Source of the DNA: Collybia mongolica
Taxonomy: Eukaryota > Basidiomycota > Agaricomycetes > Agaricales > Clitocybaceae
DNA: 64,000 nt
Reading direction: 5' to 3'
NCBI GenBank assembly: GCA_013420905.1
Contig: JAAXNY010000004.1
Location: forward strand, 1,550,001 to 1,614,000
In this document: piece after piece, positions 49,863-59,423 of the stretch
Layout: every line of letters begins with the position of its first letter
Position numbering within the stretch: the stretch's first letter is position 1
Notes under the pieces: generated by a model
Databases searched by the model: none
Told to the model about the DNA's origin: nothing
Seen by the model: the letters and a program-made list of their open reading frames with translations, nothing else
Position numbers and translations under genes: made by a program

Positions 49863-50468
49863 CTACCTACTATTTATGGCAAGTCATAGTGGGGGAGACA
49901 TGTGAGAGCTTGTTTGACCTACAGACCTGAGCTGGGACCTTTCGGTGGCAGGTTGTACAAGCGAGACTGGGTTGGGACATCATAGCAACGTTGACGAGAG
50001 CTGAGTACATCAACAACAACGATATCAACAATAATTACATAAAGCGGATGGACGAACATCCAGATTCTCCAATATCGAAATGTCCTCGGTCCAAGGTTCG
50101 ATGGTCGCGCAGAACCGGACCACAAGTCCGGTTCTGGGTTCGGGCGAGGCACGAAATCTCAGAACCGCATTGAACCTGGTCCAAACCAAACTTTTTTTGT
50201 GGCTTCAAACTCCCTGTCATTGTCAGAATTCTAGCTACAAGAACTTATAATTTGCACACGAGAAGGGAAACCACTGGATGGAAACAGTGAGAGAATCCCA
50301 TAGATAAGAAAAAATTGAGAGGAGTACATCAACTACACCGGAGCAAACAAAACTCTCTACAAGAGCGAAAATTTTTGGGAAGACATGAGAAAATAAGGAA
50401 AATATACTGGACGTGTGCTTGCCACTACGTGGTGAGTCACGCAGCCAATTTACACAAGAGCTGGTTGT
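49863..50468. other. Non-coding stretch with a strong hairpin
   Basis: No gene is recognised. A perfect 11-bp stem, CAGAACCGGAC (50110-50120) and GTCCGGTTCTG (50126-50136) with a 5-nt loop, lies in a CpG-rich patch. It may belong to the transposon debris around it. Confidence 0.5.
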
Positions 50469-51134
50469 TCAAGCCTCAAGAAAGATGCTTGTGGTGTTAA
50501 TGAAATACTCAAGTTTAACTGCACCCTCAGGAGTGCCCAGGAGGTAAAGGTCATGAATGATTGGTTTCGCATCCTTCTTGAGCAGTATGAGCATTGATTC
50601 TGAGAAATCGCCACTGAGATTTGGCTTGTGGCTGCGGGTTGTTAGCTGGGCCGTTGTGAATGGGCCCAATCCGATGATGGTAAAATAGGGTCCGACAAAC
50701 ATGAGCCAAAGGAGTGGCTTGTTGGGCAGAAGTCGTCCTTTCACTGCAGCTTTCGCCTGATCCTCCGCCTGGAATTGGCAGACCCGCAACAGATTCTTGA
50801 CATCCCTGTCCTTGCTCACCACGTGAGGTGGTGGGAGCTGCATCATGAATGCAGTCACCTTTTTGACTTCAACGCCACCCTGCAAACGCACATGCGGATA
50901 AATGGAGGAATAGCGTCCCAACCCAAAATCAGGGAGCAATCCTTGTGAGTCATTGGGATCGTCAGGATTCCAGGGGATGAACAGTTGTGGGAAAATCATA
51001 TAGCGATTTCGAGGTTGTTTGTGGAGAATAAAGGCCTTGGTTATGACGCTGTACGCATCATATTCTGTAGGGGTGCCCAAAACTGACTTTTGAGCCATCT
51101 GCAGGAGGTACGTCTGATCACTCGAAGATGACAT
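50469..51134 (-). CDS. Uncharacterised 221-aa protein, possible PD-(D/E)XK-like nuclease fold
   Basis: This ORF is uninterrupted; ATG 51134 (MSSSSDQTYLL) is taken as the start, but the frame is open upstream to 51296 without an ATG. The protein has LFIPWNPDDPND, then LLPDFGLGRYSS, and 14 residues later GGVEVKKVTAFMM. A proline-rich loop, QAKAAVKG, a hydrophobic WLMFVGPYFTIIGLGPF strand and SGDFSESMLILL follow. The D...(x)n...ExK arrangement is the signature layout of PD-(D/E)XK nucleases, but the match is short and I cannot test the fold. It sits in transposon-rich DNA between a MULE-like fragment and a Ty3 element. Such lineage-specific mushroom proteins often form large families. Confidence 0.5.
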   Translation of the reverse strand: MSSSSDQTYLLQMAQKSVLGTPTEYDAYSVITKAFILHKQPRNRYMIFPQLFIPWNPDDPNDSQGLLPDFGLGRYSSIYPHVRLQGGVEVKKVTAFMMQLPPPHVVSKDRDVKNLLRVCQFQAEDQAKAAVKGRLLPNKPLLWLMFVGPYFTIIGLGPFTTAQLTTRSHKPNLSGDFSESMLILLKKDAKPIIHDLYLLGTPEGAVKLEYFINTTSIFLEA

Positions 51135-51296
51135 CAAAGGACGATATGGGGGTGGACTGTTACCCCGCGTTAGGGTAGGTGCTTTGCCAGTCGAGACATA
51201 CAGGTAGACTTGCCTCTGATTAGGTCGTGGAAAAATGATAGCACAGAGGGCTGTATTGGTATACCTGTGGAATAGTTTCCGTCTGACAAGTACCAA

Positions 51297-51805
51297 GACT
51301 TGGGATGTCTTAAGATCGTGAATGTGGACTGCCTGATAGCATTATAAGTTTGACCATCAAGCTGTTCAATTCTTGATTGTCCCCATGATCAGCACGAGGC
51401 GAGGGACTGAATCCCGAATACGCCGTTATCGATCATTGATCACCCGGATGACTTGTTCACATGAGGTCAGGGACCTTTGAACAATATCAGCTGCAGTCGC
51501 TGCTTTGTCAGAATGGACCCACAAACTCTGACGGTGCCTTGATGTTGCTGGCGCTCAGCAATTCCAGCTATTTATTGTGGGGCCACCAGTACTAGACGTG
51601 ATAACTTGGTGAGCCTAGGCAAAACTGGAGGCATTGGGAGCAACAGTGCCACATGCCATAAATTTGACAGGCTGTTCGATTACGAACAGCACAAGGCGAG
51701 GTCGTGGGACTAAAGTCCAAATGTGACATAACTTATTGATTATACGAAAGGGGAGGGCCAAGCTGCGCTGGTAGATCCTCTCTTTTTTGTTTCCAACGGT
51801 CCTTT
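51297..51805. other. Upstream region resembling 59424-59640
   Basis: This is the presumed promoter side of the 50469-51134 ORF. Parts of it (around 51430-51670) resemble the sequence on the other side of the Ty3 element, including ATGGACCCACAAACTCTGA against GTGGACCCACAACCCCTGA. No gene is seen. Confidence 0.45.
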
Positions 51806-51810
51806 GTCTG
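51806..51810 (+). repeat. Ty3 target-site duplication, left (GTCTG)
   Basis: GTCTG directly precedes the LTR and recurs directly after the other LTR at 59419-59423. A 5-bp duplication is the Ty3/gypsy norm. Confidence 0.93.
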
Positions 51811-52194
51811 TGTGACGATAAGTGACTAGTGACAAGAGTGACTAGCAGTTAAAGCACAACGAGAAGGGATTTTAGCTCAAGTCTCGAGGGAACCGTTATA
51901 ACAACAGTAGATTCAAGGTAAGCTAGGTTACATACAGACCAAGAAGGACCTTTATATAGGTAGCTAAGGAGGTGTGTATGTAATGTAAATTTTTAGTGAA
52001 TTAGAATGAATAGAATGAAAATTAACTGTATAGCCTCGAGAGATCGAGGCGTCGATCAATTATAGTGAATTGAAAGCAGGAAGGAAAAACAAGAGGGTGG
52101 AGGGATCGGAAACCCCGTAAGTTTTTCATAAGTTTTTTTAGGGGAAGGAAAAGAGGGACGGCCCGAAGGGGAGTCACGAGTTTCGATCCTTACA
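51811..52194 (-). repeat. Ty3 LTR (3' LTR of the minus-strand element, 384 bp)
   Basis: It is bounded by TGTGAC and TTACA (TGTAAG..GTCACA on the element strand). It differs from the LTR at 59035-59418 at only three positions, all substitutions. Confidence 0.95.
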
Positions 52195-54727
52195 CATGCC
52201 CTCCAATATTCCTCCAAGGAATATTCAGGCCTCCATGGCATTGTTGTGAGGGGCTGAAACGTTGTTCGTGTTGTAAGGCGTGCCCTCGCGAGCAGTCGGA
52301 GGTGTCGGTTTCTGGGTAGTTAGGTTCGGGGTGGGCGTAGTACGAGACGATGAAGGAGGGACCGCGAGCTTCTTTCGCTTTGCTTTTGGAACGGTATGAT
52401 GTGTCCCTATCCAATGATTTGGGCAATGGGCCAATGAAATCAATTCCTATTGATTCCCAAGGCTTCCCGGGCACTTCCAGTGGGTTGAGCAAGCCATACG
52501 GCTTCTGTGTACTGGGTTTACTCCTGTGACATGTCACGCATGAATCACAGAATTTAATAATGTCTGTTGTTAAGTCTTTCCACCACACGTAGCTTCGGAG
52601 GTATGACAGGGTTTTCTGAGGCCCAAGGTGAGCCAACAGACTATGGCCCTCCGAAATTATCACCTCACGAATACTTCGTCCTTTGTAGATGACAGCCGGG
52701 ACACATAATACCCGAACATCGTTGGACTTCATGTAGAGGATTCTGTCAACATATTCAAAGTTCCGAAATGCTTTAGGAGTCTCGAGGACCATCCGAAAAA
52801 AATTATCTTCTTCGTAATGACCCCGGATTGTGTCCAGGACGTCAAGTCCATTATGGCCACCTTTTAGAGCATCCAATAGTCCGGGCTCATGCACTATGGG
52901 TTTCATTGGTGGAGATGCCTCCTCAGTGGTGGCTTTAGGAGCAGCTACCAGAGGTGCCAGTGATTCTATGGCCCTCGTTGCCCTACCATCAACTTGGTGG
53001 GAGCGAGGACCATGCACCCAAAACTTGTCCTTCATACGACTCGCAAATTCACGAGACGTCTCAGGGCGTCCTGTCTCAGCAGGAGCTTCAGGCAACTTCC
53101 AAGCAGAACGTCGTTGCTTTGGGGGCACACTTGCACCAGCTTCCGCTCCTACGAGCAGCGGCATGGTCACAAGTTCCTGAATGCCTTCCACATGGTCCTG
53201 AGTAGGATCAAACTGTGTGTATTCAGTAGGAGCACGCACAGTGCCCTTCGCGTCATTGGAGTACAAGCGAGATAGAGCATCGGCAAGAGCATTCTCCGTC
53301 CCAGGCAAGAAAATGACTTCAAAGTCAAATTCCGCTATCTTCTCCATCCAACAAGCCTGCTGTCCTGACAAGTTCTTCTGATTTAACAGATGGATGAGAC
53401 CTTTATGGTCTGTGTACCAACAAAATGAACACCCCTGGAGAATATCGCGATGACGAAGCATTGTCTCCACGCCAGCAAGCATCTCAATTTCGTGAACTGG
53501 GTAGTTTTGTTGTGCCTTGTTCAGCTTTGCTGAGTAGAAGGCAGCAATCTTCCCCTTTGTCCAATCATTCCCTTGGTTTATAACACCAGCGACTCCAGTG
53601 CTACAGCCATCAGTTATCATGTTGATGTGCTCTGCATCCACATTGTAGTTCAAAGGTACGCAACTATTTTTTTCACAGAGTGACGCGTACTCCTTAATTT
53701 CATTGAACGCCCTTTCTTCTAGGTACGACCAACAAAATGGCACTGTACTGCCGCATACATTATGCAAGACTCCCATTGGGATGCGAACCTTAGCAATATC
53801 ATCTGCTAAGTAGCTAACTGTGCCAAGAAACTGTAAGCAAAGATCCCGACTTGTCGGAGTCTTCCAGTTCTTGACTTTATTCACCTTAGCTGGGTCCATC
53901 TTGACCCCGTCTTTAGTGATAACATGCCCCAAGAGCTTAACTTCTTCTGGAAGGATCTGCATCTTCTTCTCACTAAGGTAGAATTTCTCCCTAGCCAGGA
54001 TGTCAAAGACAATGGAACAATGTTTAATATGGTCTTCCAGGGTATCCGAATAAACCACTAGGTCATCCAAATATATGTCCAGCCAAGCACCAATATACGG
54101 AGCAAAGATATACATCATTACTGATTGGTGAGTTGCAGGCACATTGCAATCTCCTATCTGAGCTACATGGCTGACCATGTTACCATCAGGAGTTGTGAAT
54201 GCTGTCTTCCAGACGTCGGACGGCTTAATGCGATTCTGCTCGAATGCATCTTTCAAATCAAATACTGAACAATGTGGCTTTACTGCAACACGACGAAACA
54301 CTCCCTCTGGCTCAGGTAGAGGTGAGGACATCTTCACTGTGTTGGCGTTGCGCTCGCAAGCATCCATTGCCGTTCGCAATTTGGGCATATGCTTAGGCTT
54401 TCCTACTTTGAATAGACATAGCATAGGTATTGTATTTGCACTATTTGTCCATTCCCAGCGCCCAGATTCCAAATAGGAATCCCTTTTTGTGTTCCATTGA
54501 CTTCGAAGAGCCTCAGGACAAGTAACCTTTCGCCACGAATATCTCTTCGACTCATCAATGAGAGGTATTGTGTGGTTAATTGCACGTAGCGGGGGCATCC
54601 CAGTTGGGGACCCATCCGCTATAGCCTTCTGGGCATGCCTGCGGATTGTTGTACGTGCTTCATCAATACGGTGCGCAGTAACATCCATAGCTCGCAAGGA
54701 TAATTTCTTTACATTATCTCCTTTCAT
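52190..54727 (-). CDS. Ty3 pol: RT, RNase H, truncated integrase
   Basis: The ORF is 845 residues; the frame is already open from 54757, directly after the gag-protease stop. RT motifs are CSVFDLKDAFEQNRIK and YLDDLVVYSDTLEDHIKHC. RNase H has MITDGCSTGVAG, HEIEMLAG and YTDHKGLIHLL, then ENALADALSR. The integrase H2C2 finger is HSLLAHLG...FCDSCVTCHRSK, followed by WESIGIDFIGPLPKSLDRD with the first catalytic Asp. After that, only an unrelated Ser/Lys/His-rich tail follows down to the LTR. About 250 expected residues with the other Asp and Glu are absent, so integration by this copy alone is unlikely. Confidence 0.92.
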   Translation of the reverse strand: MKGDNVKKLSLRAMDVTAHRIDEARTTIRRHAQKAIADGSPTGMPPLRAINHTIPLIDESKRYSWRKVTCPEALRSQWNTKRDSYLESGRWEWTNSANTIPMLCLFKVGKPKHMPKLRTAMDACERNANTVKMSSPLPEPEGVFRRVAVKPHCSVFDLKDAFEQNRIKPSDVWKTAFTTPDGNMVSHVAQIGDCNVPATHQSVMMYIFAPYIGAWLDIYLDDLVVYSDTLEDHIKHCSIVFDILAREKFYLSEKKMQILPEEVKLLGHVITKDGVKMDPAKVNKVKNWKTPTSRDLCLQFLGTVSYLADDIAKVRIPMGVLHNVCGSTVPFCWSYLEERAFNEIKEYASLCEKNSCVPLNYNVDAEHINMITDGCSTGVAGVINQGNDWTKGKIAAFYSAKLNKAQQNYPVHEIEMLAGVETMLRHRDILQGCSFCWYTDHKGLIHLLNQKNLSGQQACWMEKIAEFDFEVIFLPGTENALADALSRLYSNDAKGTVRAPTEYTQFDPTQDHVEGIQELVTMPLLVGAEAGASVPPKQRRSAWKLPEAPAETGRPETSREFASRMKDKFWVHGPRSHQVDGRATRAIESLAPLVAAPKATTEEASPPMKPIVHEPGLLDALKGGHNGLDVLDTIRGHYEEDNFFRMVLETPKAFRNFEYVDRILYMKSNDVRVLCVPAVIYKGRSIREVIISEGHSLLAHLGPQKTLSYLRSYVWWKDLTTDIIKFCDSCVTCHRSKPSTQKPYGLLNPLEVPGKPWESIGIDFIGPLPKSLDRDTSYRSKSKAKEARGPSFIVSYYAHPEPNYPETDTSDCSRGHALQHEQRFSPSQQCHGGLNIPWRNIGGHV

Positions 54728-54757
54728 AGGCAGGGCCTTATCACTTCCAATTATTAC

Positions 54758-57700
54758 TCAAGAGTCATTGAAGCCCAACAGAACTTGATGTTGAAAGAGG
54801 AACGGCGTCCCCAATATCAAGTCATAATTAGATATGTTTATGATATCAAAGTAACGTTGCTCGTTTATGTTCTGATACCTAACATTGATGGTTGTCCCAC
54901 TGTTTACAACAGTACGAGATCCCTGTACAGCCATATGGACAGGCAAGGGTTTTGCCAGGTTTGTCTTATTGACTTTCAACTGGTCTGCTAGCATAGTTGA
55001 CATGAAGTCTGCTAGTGATCCAGAGTCCAACAATGCACGACAGGGCTTATCATTTATGTGTACAACAACCACTATTGGCTTGGGCACCAATTGTGTGAAG
55101 TCCCGTGCTACCGCGGCATTGCGCTGAATAGCGGGGTAAGTACCAGGCTCTATGTGGATGCCATTTATATGCACGACCTCCACTAGCCCATGTTCAGGGT
55201 CATTGCGAATCATCAGTTGCGAAGCAAGTTCAACTGCCAGCCTTTCCTGAGTGTCAGATTCCCGAACATGCCAAGGTTTTTCATGTTCGTTGAAGAGCCA
55301 ATCCAGCTCCTCTCCTTCCACACAGCCCTCAGTCAAGTCCTGAAGTTCAGCATAAGCTGTAGACAACTGGGAGTTGTACCAAGAAATTATGTCAAAAGCT
55401 TCCCGTCGCAGCAGGATTTCGGGCAAGATGCATTGGTATCGCAGACCATCATCAAAAACTACATATCCCCTATCCTTGCCAACTGATTCCAGAATTAAGG
55501 ATAGATGAAAGCGTCCCACTTCCTTTACACCCTGGTAGTCCCCCAAGTATGGGGCACCAGATTCCAGTAGCAATGGTACAATGTGCTCGAAGGCATTTCC
55601 AAGCCTCCAACTATGTGGCCAGGGGCGCTCACTGCACTCCTTATGGCTCATGTTTTGCTCACGCAGGATTACAGCCCATGCAAACCATGTTGGCAGGTCA
55701 AAGTTCGCATCAAGAAGATAAGGAGAAGGGATGTTTACACCCTCCATCCATTCTACTGGCGAAAGTCGAGCCTCTATCATGTGATGTTGACTGCTTACCT
55801 GCTGCATGCGAAACCCATCACGCCCAGCATGATAACCAAGATTTGGGTCCCATGGGTACCAACCTGCCAGCGAGAGAATGCGGGCAGCATTCCGGGCAGG
55901 TATGTCACCCACACATTCAACTGGGAAACAATGAGTCTGATGTTCCATCTTATTAACCCTCAGGTTTAATTGCTCCAGGAGGATGTCCTGATGGATGCAC
56001 TCCATTTCCCGTTCTTTGAAGCTAGCCACAGTGCTGCTACTAGCATAGGAGCTAGAGTTTGATACAGATTGTAAGTCTGGCAAATCATCTTCATTTATTA
56101 AGCCTGATGACTCTGATTTGCAGGATGCCAACTTCATAGGTGTATCCTTGGAGAGCTCCGAACCCGGACCATCAAACTCGCGCATAACAGACTCAAATTC
56201 GAGAAGTGGGCCATTCAGACCTAGGACAGGCAGATGCCGAGTTGTGTCCACATCAACTTCATCTTTGATCCACACTGGGAGAGTGAAGCACGCCATTGAT
56301 ATTGAGTCATCTGGCATTATATGTTCTCCATCCCCGAGGGAATCCAACTCATCATCTGAGCACTTGTCTGACGAATTTGGATCCAATTCCTCCGAGTCCA
56401 AGCAGCTCAGCCATAGCCCAATCTTTCGGAGCACAGAAAGTGACAGCTCATCTGGTATTACTACCAGGTGACGCAATCCATGCTCTTCTCCGGAGCGCAA
56501 AGATGTGTCAGGGACACTTTCGAGGCTTGGCAGACTTTCAGAACTTGAGACATAAGAAGCCAAAACGCTTTGAAGGGCTGGCAAACTATCAAGGCTATCT
56601 ATTGAGCCCGTTACTTTCTGAAGACTTGGTAAGTCATCATATATATCTGAGCTCCACAAAATTGCATTGACACTTAGGCCATTAGATTCCGTGGTGGCTT
56701 CCAATGCTGCAGCTGATAGCCCCAAGTCTGAGGTTAACGAAATAGCTGCTGCCGATATACCAGGGGGGCCTGGCTTCATGCCCCCCTGCTGAATATTGTT
56801 CTTCCTTGGGCATTGTCTGGACATATGCCCCAGCTGATGACACTTGAAACATCTCCCAGCTGCTAGATATTCAGCTCGTTGTTTGGGAGGTAGTTGGGCC
56901 CCTGGTTTTGGCACCTGGCTCTTCAAGTTATTTGAAGAATGTCCTTTATTTGTGGTAGGTTTACCATCTTCACGTTTATGGTCATTTGTCTGACCACCAT
57001 TTTTAGGCTTGGAGTTCCCCCCGTTACCCTGTGACACTTCATTTGTGCCATGGCTATTCCCATTGGTCGCCTGCCCCTTAGTAAACTTGTTAGGGGTGAA
57101 TTTTCGTGGGCCCTGATTATTTGAGTAGCCTCTCATCTGTTTGTTAACAGAGTGAGCCATCTCAATTACTTCAGCTTCAGCCACGATTTCCTCCCAAGTT
57201 GAGAGCTCAGGGTGAAGTCGAGCCTTATAGAGCTCTGTTTGGATTAGTGGCTGTAGGCCAGTCCAAAGCTTTATGACGCGAGCACGTCTGGAAATGCGCC
57301 CCACCATACTGTACAGCTCATCCAGGCGATAGACGTAGTCACATACACTTCTATCATTCTGGTAAGTGTTTTCTAGTCTGCTTCGCTGGTTATTTATGAA
57401 GTCCAGTGGGAAGCAGTAGTCAAACAATGCTACATAGAACTTTTGCAAGTCCCAGCTGTACGGATTCAGAGAGATTTTCTGCATGTAGAATGTCCGTGCG
57501 CGCCCATTTAAAAATCTGGACACCACAAAGACCTTTTTGTCATCACGAACACCACCATCTTCAACATAGGCTGTAGCCTCTGTTACGAAACGATGATATG
57601 CTCGCGGATCTGCAGACCCATCATATGCAGTGGGTGGCACCGGTTTCAAAGTCAGTTTACTTTTTAATGATGCCATCTCATTGTAGGCTATATTTTCACG

Positions 57701-58912
57701 ACCTAGATCATGCTTTTTCTGTCCAGCATCATACAAACTGGTACTAGATGGTGGAGATGAGGAATCAGATTCATAGCCCCCAGCTCGGGCAGGATCAATG
57801 CCTGTCCTGGACCAAAATGAACCTCTATCACCTCCTACCCGTTCAATCGCTCGACCGAGATAACTGTCAGGTGTAATTTGACTCGATGGCCTCATTGTGA
57901 CTGACACGGTCTTTTTCGGTTTCAACAATTTTTTCATATTTGATATTTCAACCATCTGCTTCAAGTGTGCGATTTCGTCGCGCATTTCCTGAAGCTCAAG
58001 ATCAGCTGTTTTGGGTGTCATCTTGACAGGTTCCACCTCAGTTTGAATGCGCACAGCATGTGGCGTGCTTCGGGCAAATGGCAGAGGTGGGAAAATGTTC
58101 TCACTCCCTACTTTCTTAAATTGCTGAAGTGCTTTCCACTTAGCAAATTCCTCATGCTGGGCTTTAAGATCAATGTCTTCAAGATCAATCCCAGCACCTT
58201 CAATGTCAACAGGACCCCGACCGGTTCTATCAACACTTTTGCCTTTAGAGGCACCATCTCTAATGACAAATGGTGTCTCAAAGGTTCGATTCGATGAAGT
58301 AGCCGCCTCCCGTTTTCGGAGAATGGACTTCTGTTTTTCAGTGAGTTGGCTCTCAGCTTGTATCACTACATTCTCAACATCCGGATGTAATGTAGATGAT
58401 TTATTTAATTTATTATAACAAAAGTTCGGCATAGGGCTATAATATTGCGCAGACCCTCCTAATTCTTTCGAAGAAGTGGAATTCCCACTTTCACTGAAAC
58501 GCGAATTTGCTCGCAATCCTTTCTTATGGCGAACCTCCATCCAAGGGAGTTCACCACTTTCATGAGTCGTTATGCCAGCCGTCGCTGGAGTCTCAACTGA
58601 CTCTTTTCTATCCCCTATAGTCAAGGCGCTACGTTGGCCTTCATTTTGTACAGGGGATGCTGGTCTCGATGCTGCGACGTCGCTGTACGAGCGACGTACT
58701 GTGCTACCGGATTCTCGAGAAGAACTCTCGGTTTGCCCAGCCGGGGCCGATGCTGTTTCCAGAGCCAAGCTCTTGGAACCAGTCAATTCTGTCAACGTGG
58801 ATTCGTCAGCACCAATACTTTTAGCAGAGGGCGTACCTTTTATGGGAACAGGGATCCGCGAGGGGACCGCTGCAGCCACATGAGAGCGAAGGGTGGCACG
58901 TCTAGTAGACAT
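54758..58912 (-). CDS. Ty3 gag-protease polyprotein (1384 aa)
   Basis: The ORF starts at ATG 58912 and ends with TGA at 54760-54758. The first part is Ser-rich and disordered. A gag capsid domain follows (AYHRFVTEATAYVEDGGV, RFLNGRARTFYMQ, ELYSMVGRISRRARVIKLW), then an Asn/Lys/Gly-rich linker and a zinc knuckle CFKCHQLGHMSRQC. A long acidic Ser-rich spacer of several hundred residues comes next; it is unusual in length for Ty3 gag. The retropepsin site is ALLDSGSLADFMS near residue 1300, followed by ILGTPFLFQHQ. Ten codons after the stop the pol ATG appears in the same frame. Confidence 0.92.
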   Translation of the reverse strand: MSTRRATLRSHVAAAVPSRIPVPIKGTPSAKSIGADESTLTELTGSKSLALETASAPAGQTESSSRESGSTVRRSYSDVAASRPASPVQNEGQRSALTIGDRKESVETPATAGITTHESGELPWMEVRHKKGLRANSRFSESGNSTSSKELGGSAQYYSPMPNFCYNKLNKSSTLHPDVENVVIQAESQLTEKQKSILRKREAATSSNRTFETPFVIRDGASKGKSVDRTGRGPVDIEGAGIDLEDIDLKAQHEEFAKWKALQQFKKVGSENIFPPLPFARSTPHAVRIQTEVEPVKMTPKTADLELQEMRDEIAHLKQMVEISNMKKLLKPKKTVSVTMRPSSQITPDSYLGRAIERVGGDRGSFWSRTGIDPARAGGYESDSSSPPSSTSLYDAGQKKHDLGRENIAYNEMASLKSKLTLKPVPPTAYDGSADPRAYHRFVTEATAYVEDGGVRDDKKVFVVSRFLNGRARTFYMQKISLNPYSWDLQKFYVALFDYCFPLDFINNQRSRLENTYQNDRSVCDYVYRLDELYSMVGRISRRARVIKLWTGLQPLIQTELYKARLHPELSTWEEIVAEAEVIEMAHSVNKQMRGYSNNQGPRKFTPNKFTKGQATNGNSHGTNEVSQGNGGNSKPKNGGQTNDHKREDGKPTTNKGHSSNNLKSQVPKPGAQLPPKQRAEYLAAGRCFKCHQLGHMSRQCPRKNNIQQGGMKPGPPGISAAAISLTSDLGLSAAALEATTESNGLSVNAILWSSDIYDDLPSLQKVTGSIDSLDSLPALQSVLASYVSSSESLPSLESVPDTSLRSGEEHGLRHLVVIPDELSLSVLRKIGLWLSCLDSEELDPNSSDKCSDDELDSLGDGEHIMPDDSISMACFTLPVWIKDEVDVDTTRHLPVLGLNGPLLEFESVMREFDGPGSELSKDTPMKLASCKSESSGLINEDDLPDLQSVSNSSSYASSSTVASFKEREMECIHQDILLEQLNLRVNKMEHQTHCFPVECVGDIPARNAARILSLAGWYPWDPNLGYHAGRDGFRMQQVSSQHHMIEARLSPVEWMEGVNIPSPYLLDANFDLPTWFAWAVILREQNMSHKECSERPWPHSWRLGNAFEHIVPLLLESGAPYLGDYQGVKEVGRFHLSLILESVGKDRGYVVFDDGLRYQCILPEILLRREAFDIISWYNSQLSTAYAELQDLTEGCVEGEELDWLFNEHEKPWHVRESDTQERLAVELASQLMIRNDPEHGLVEVVHINGIHIEPGTYPAIQRNAAVARDFTQLVPKPIVVVVHINDKPCRALLDSGSLADFMSTMLADQLKVNKTNLAKPLPVHMAVQGSRTVVNSGTTINVRYQNINEQRYFDIINISNYDLILGTPFLFQHQVLLGFNDS

Positions 58913-59034
58913 GGCTTACTATAACTCCATCCAAGGAATTCTCGGTTGATCAGACCAAAGGGGATCCAGTGACGTGAGGTAGGATTTTTTAGAGGAAAGT
59001 AGAGTTGTCGAAGTTGTGTATGGGGTTCAAAATG

Positions 59035-59418
59035 TGTGACGATAAGTGACTAGTGACAAGAGTGACTAGCAGTTAAAGCACAACGAGAAGGGATTTTAGC
59101 TCAAGTCTCGAGGGAACCGTTATAACAACAGTAGATTCAAGGTAAGCTAGGTTACATACAGACCGAGAAGGACCTTTATATAGGTAGCTAAGGAGGTGTG
59201 TATGTAATGTAAATTTTTAGTGAATTAGAATGAATAGAATGAAAATTAACTGTATAGCCTCGAGAGATCGAGGCGTCGATCAATTATAGTGAATTGAAAG
59301 CAGGAAGGAAAAACGAGAGGGTGGAGGGATCGGAAACCCGGTAAGTTTTTCATAAGTTTTTTTAGGGGAAGGAAAAGAGGGACGGCCCGAAGGGGAGTCA
59401 CGAGTTTCGATCCTTACA
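59035..59418 (-). repeat. Ty3 LTR (5' LTR of the minus-strand element, 384 bp)
   Basis: This is the partner of 51811-52194 with three substitutions. Transcription of the element should start in it and run leftward into gag at 58912. Confidence 0.95.
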
Positions 59419-59423
59419 GTCTG
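59419..59423 (+). repeat. Ty3 target-site duplication, right (GTCTG)
   Basis: Matches 51806-51810. Confidence 0.93.

Larger units (their letters stand above)
51811..59418 (-). mobile_element. Young Ty3/gypsy LTR retrotransposon lacking the integrase core
   Basis: The element is 7608 bp, with 384-bp LTRs differing at 3 sites and a perfect GTCTG duplication. On the minus strand it encodes gag-protease (58912-54758), then in the same frame after one TGA, RT-RNase H and an integrase zinc-binding region (54727-52190). A purine-rich stretch (GGAGGAATATTGGAGGGC, just above 52194) fits the polypurine tract. The near-identical LTRs mean a recent insertion. The missing integrase core makes this copy dependent on another for new insertions. 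Confidence 0.95.

Noticed and set aside
50469..51134. Calling the ORF a confirmed nuclease
   Set aside because: Only a short D..ExK-like pattern supports it; without fold prediction it stays a lead.
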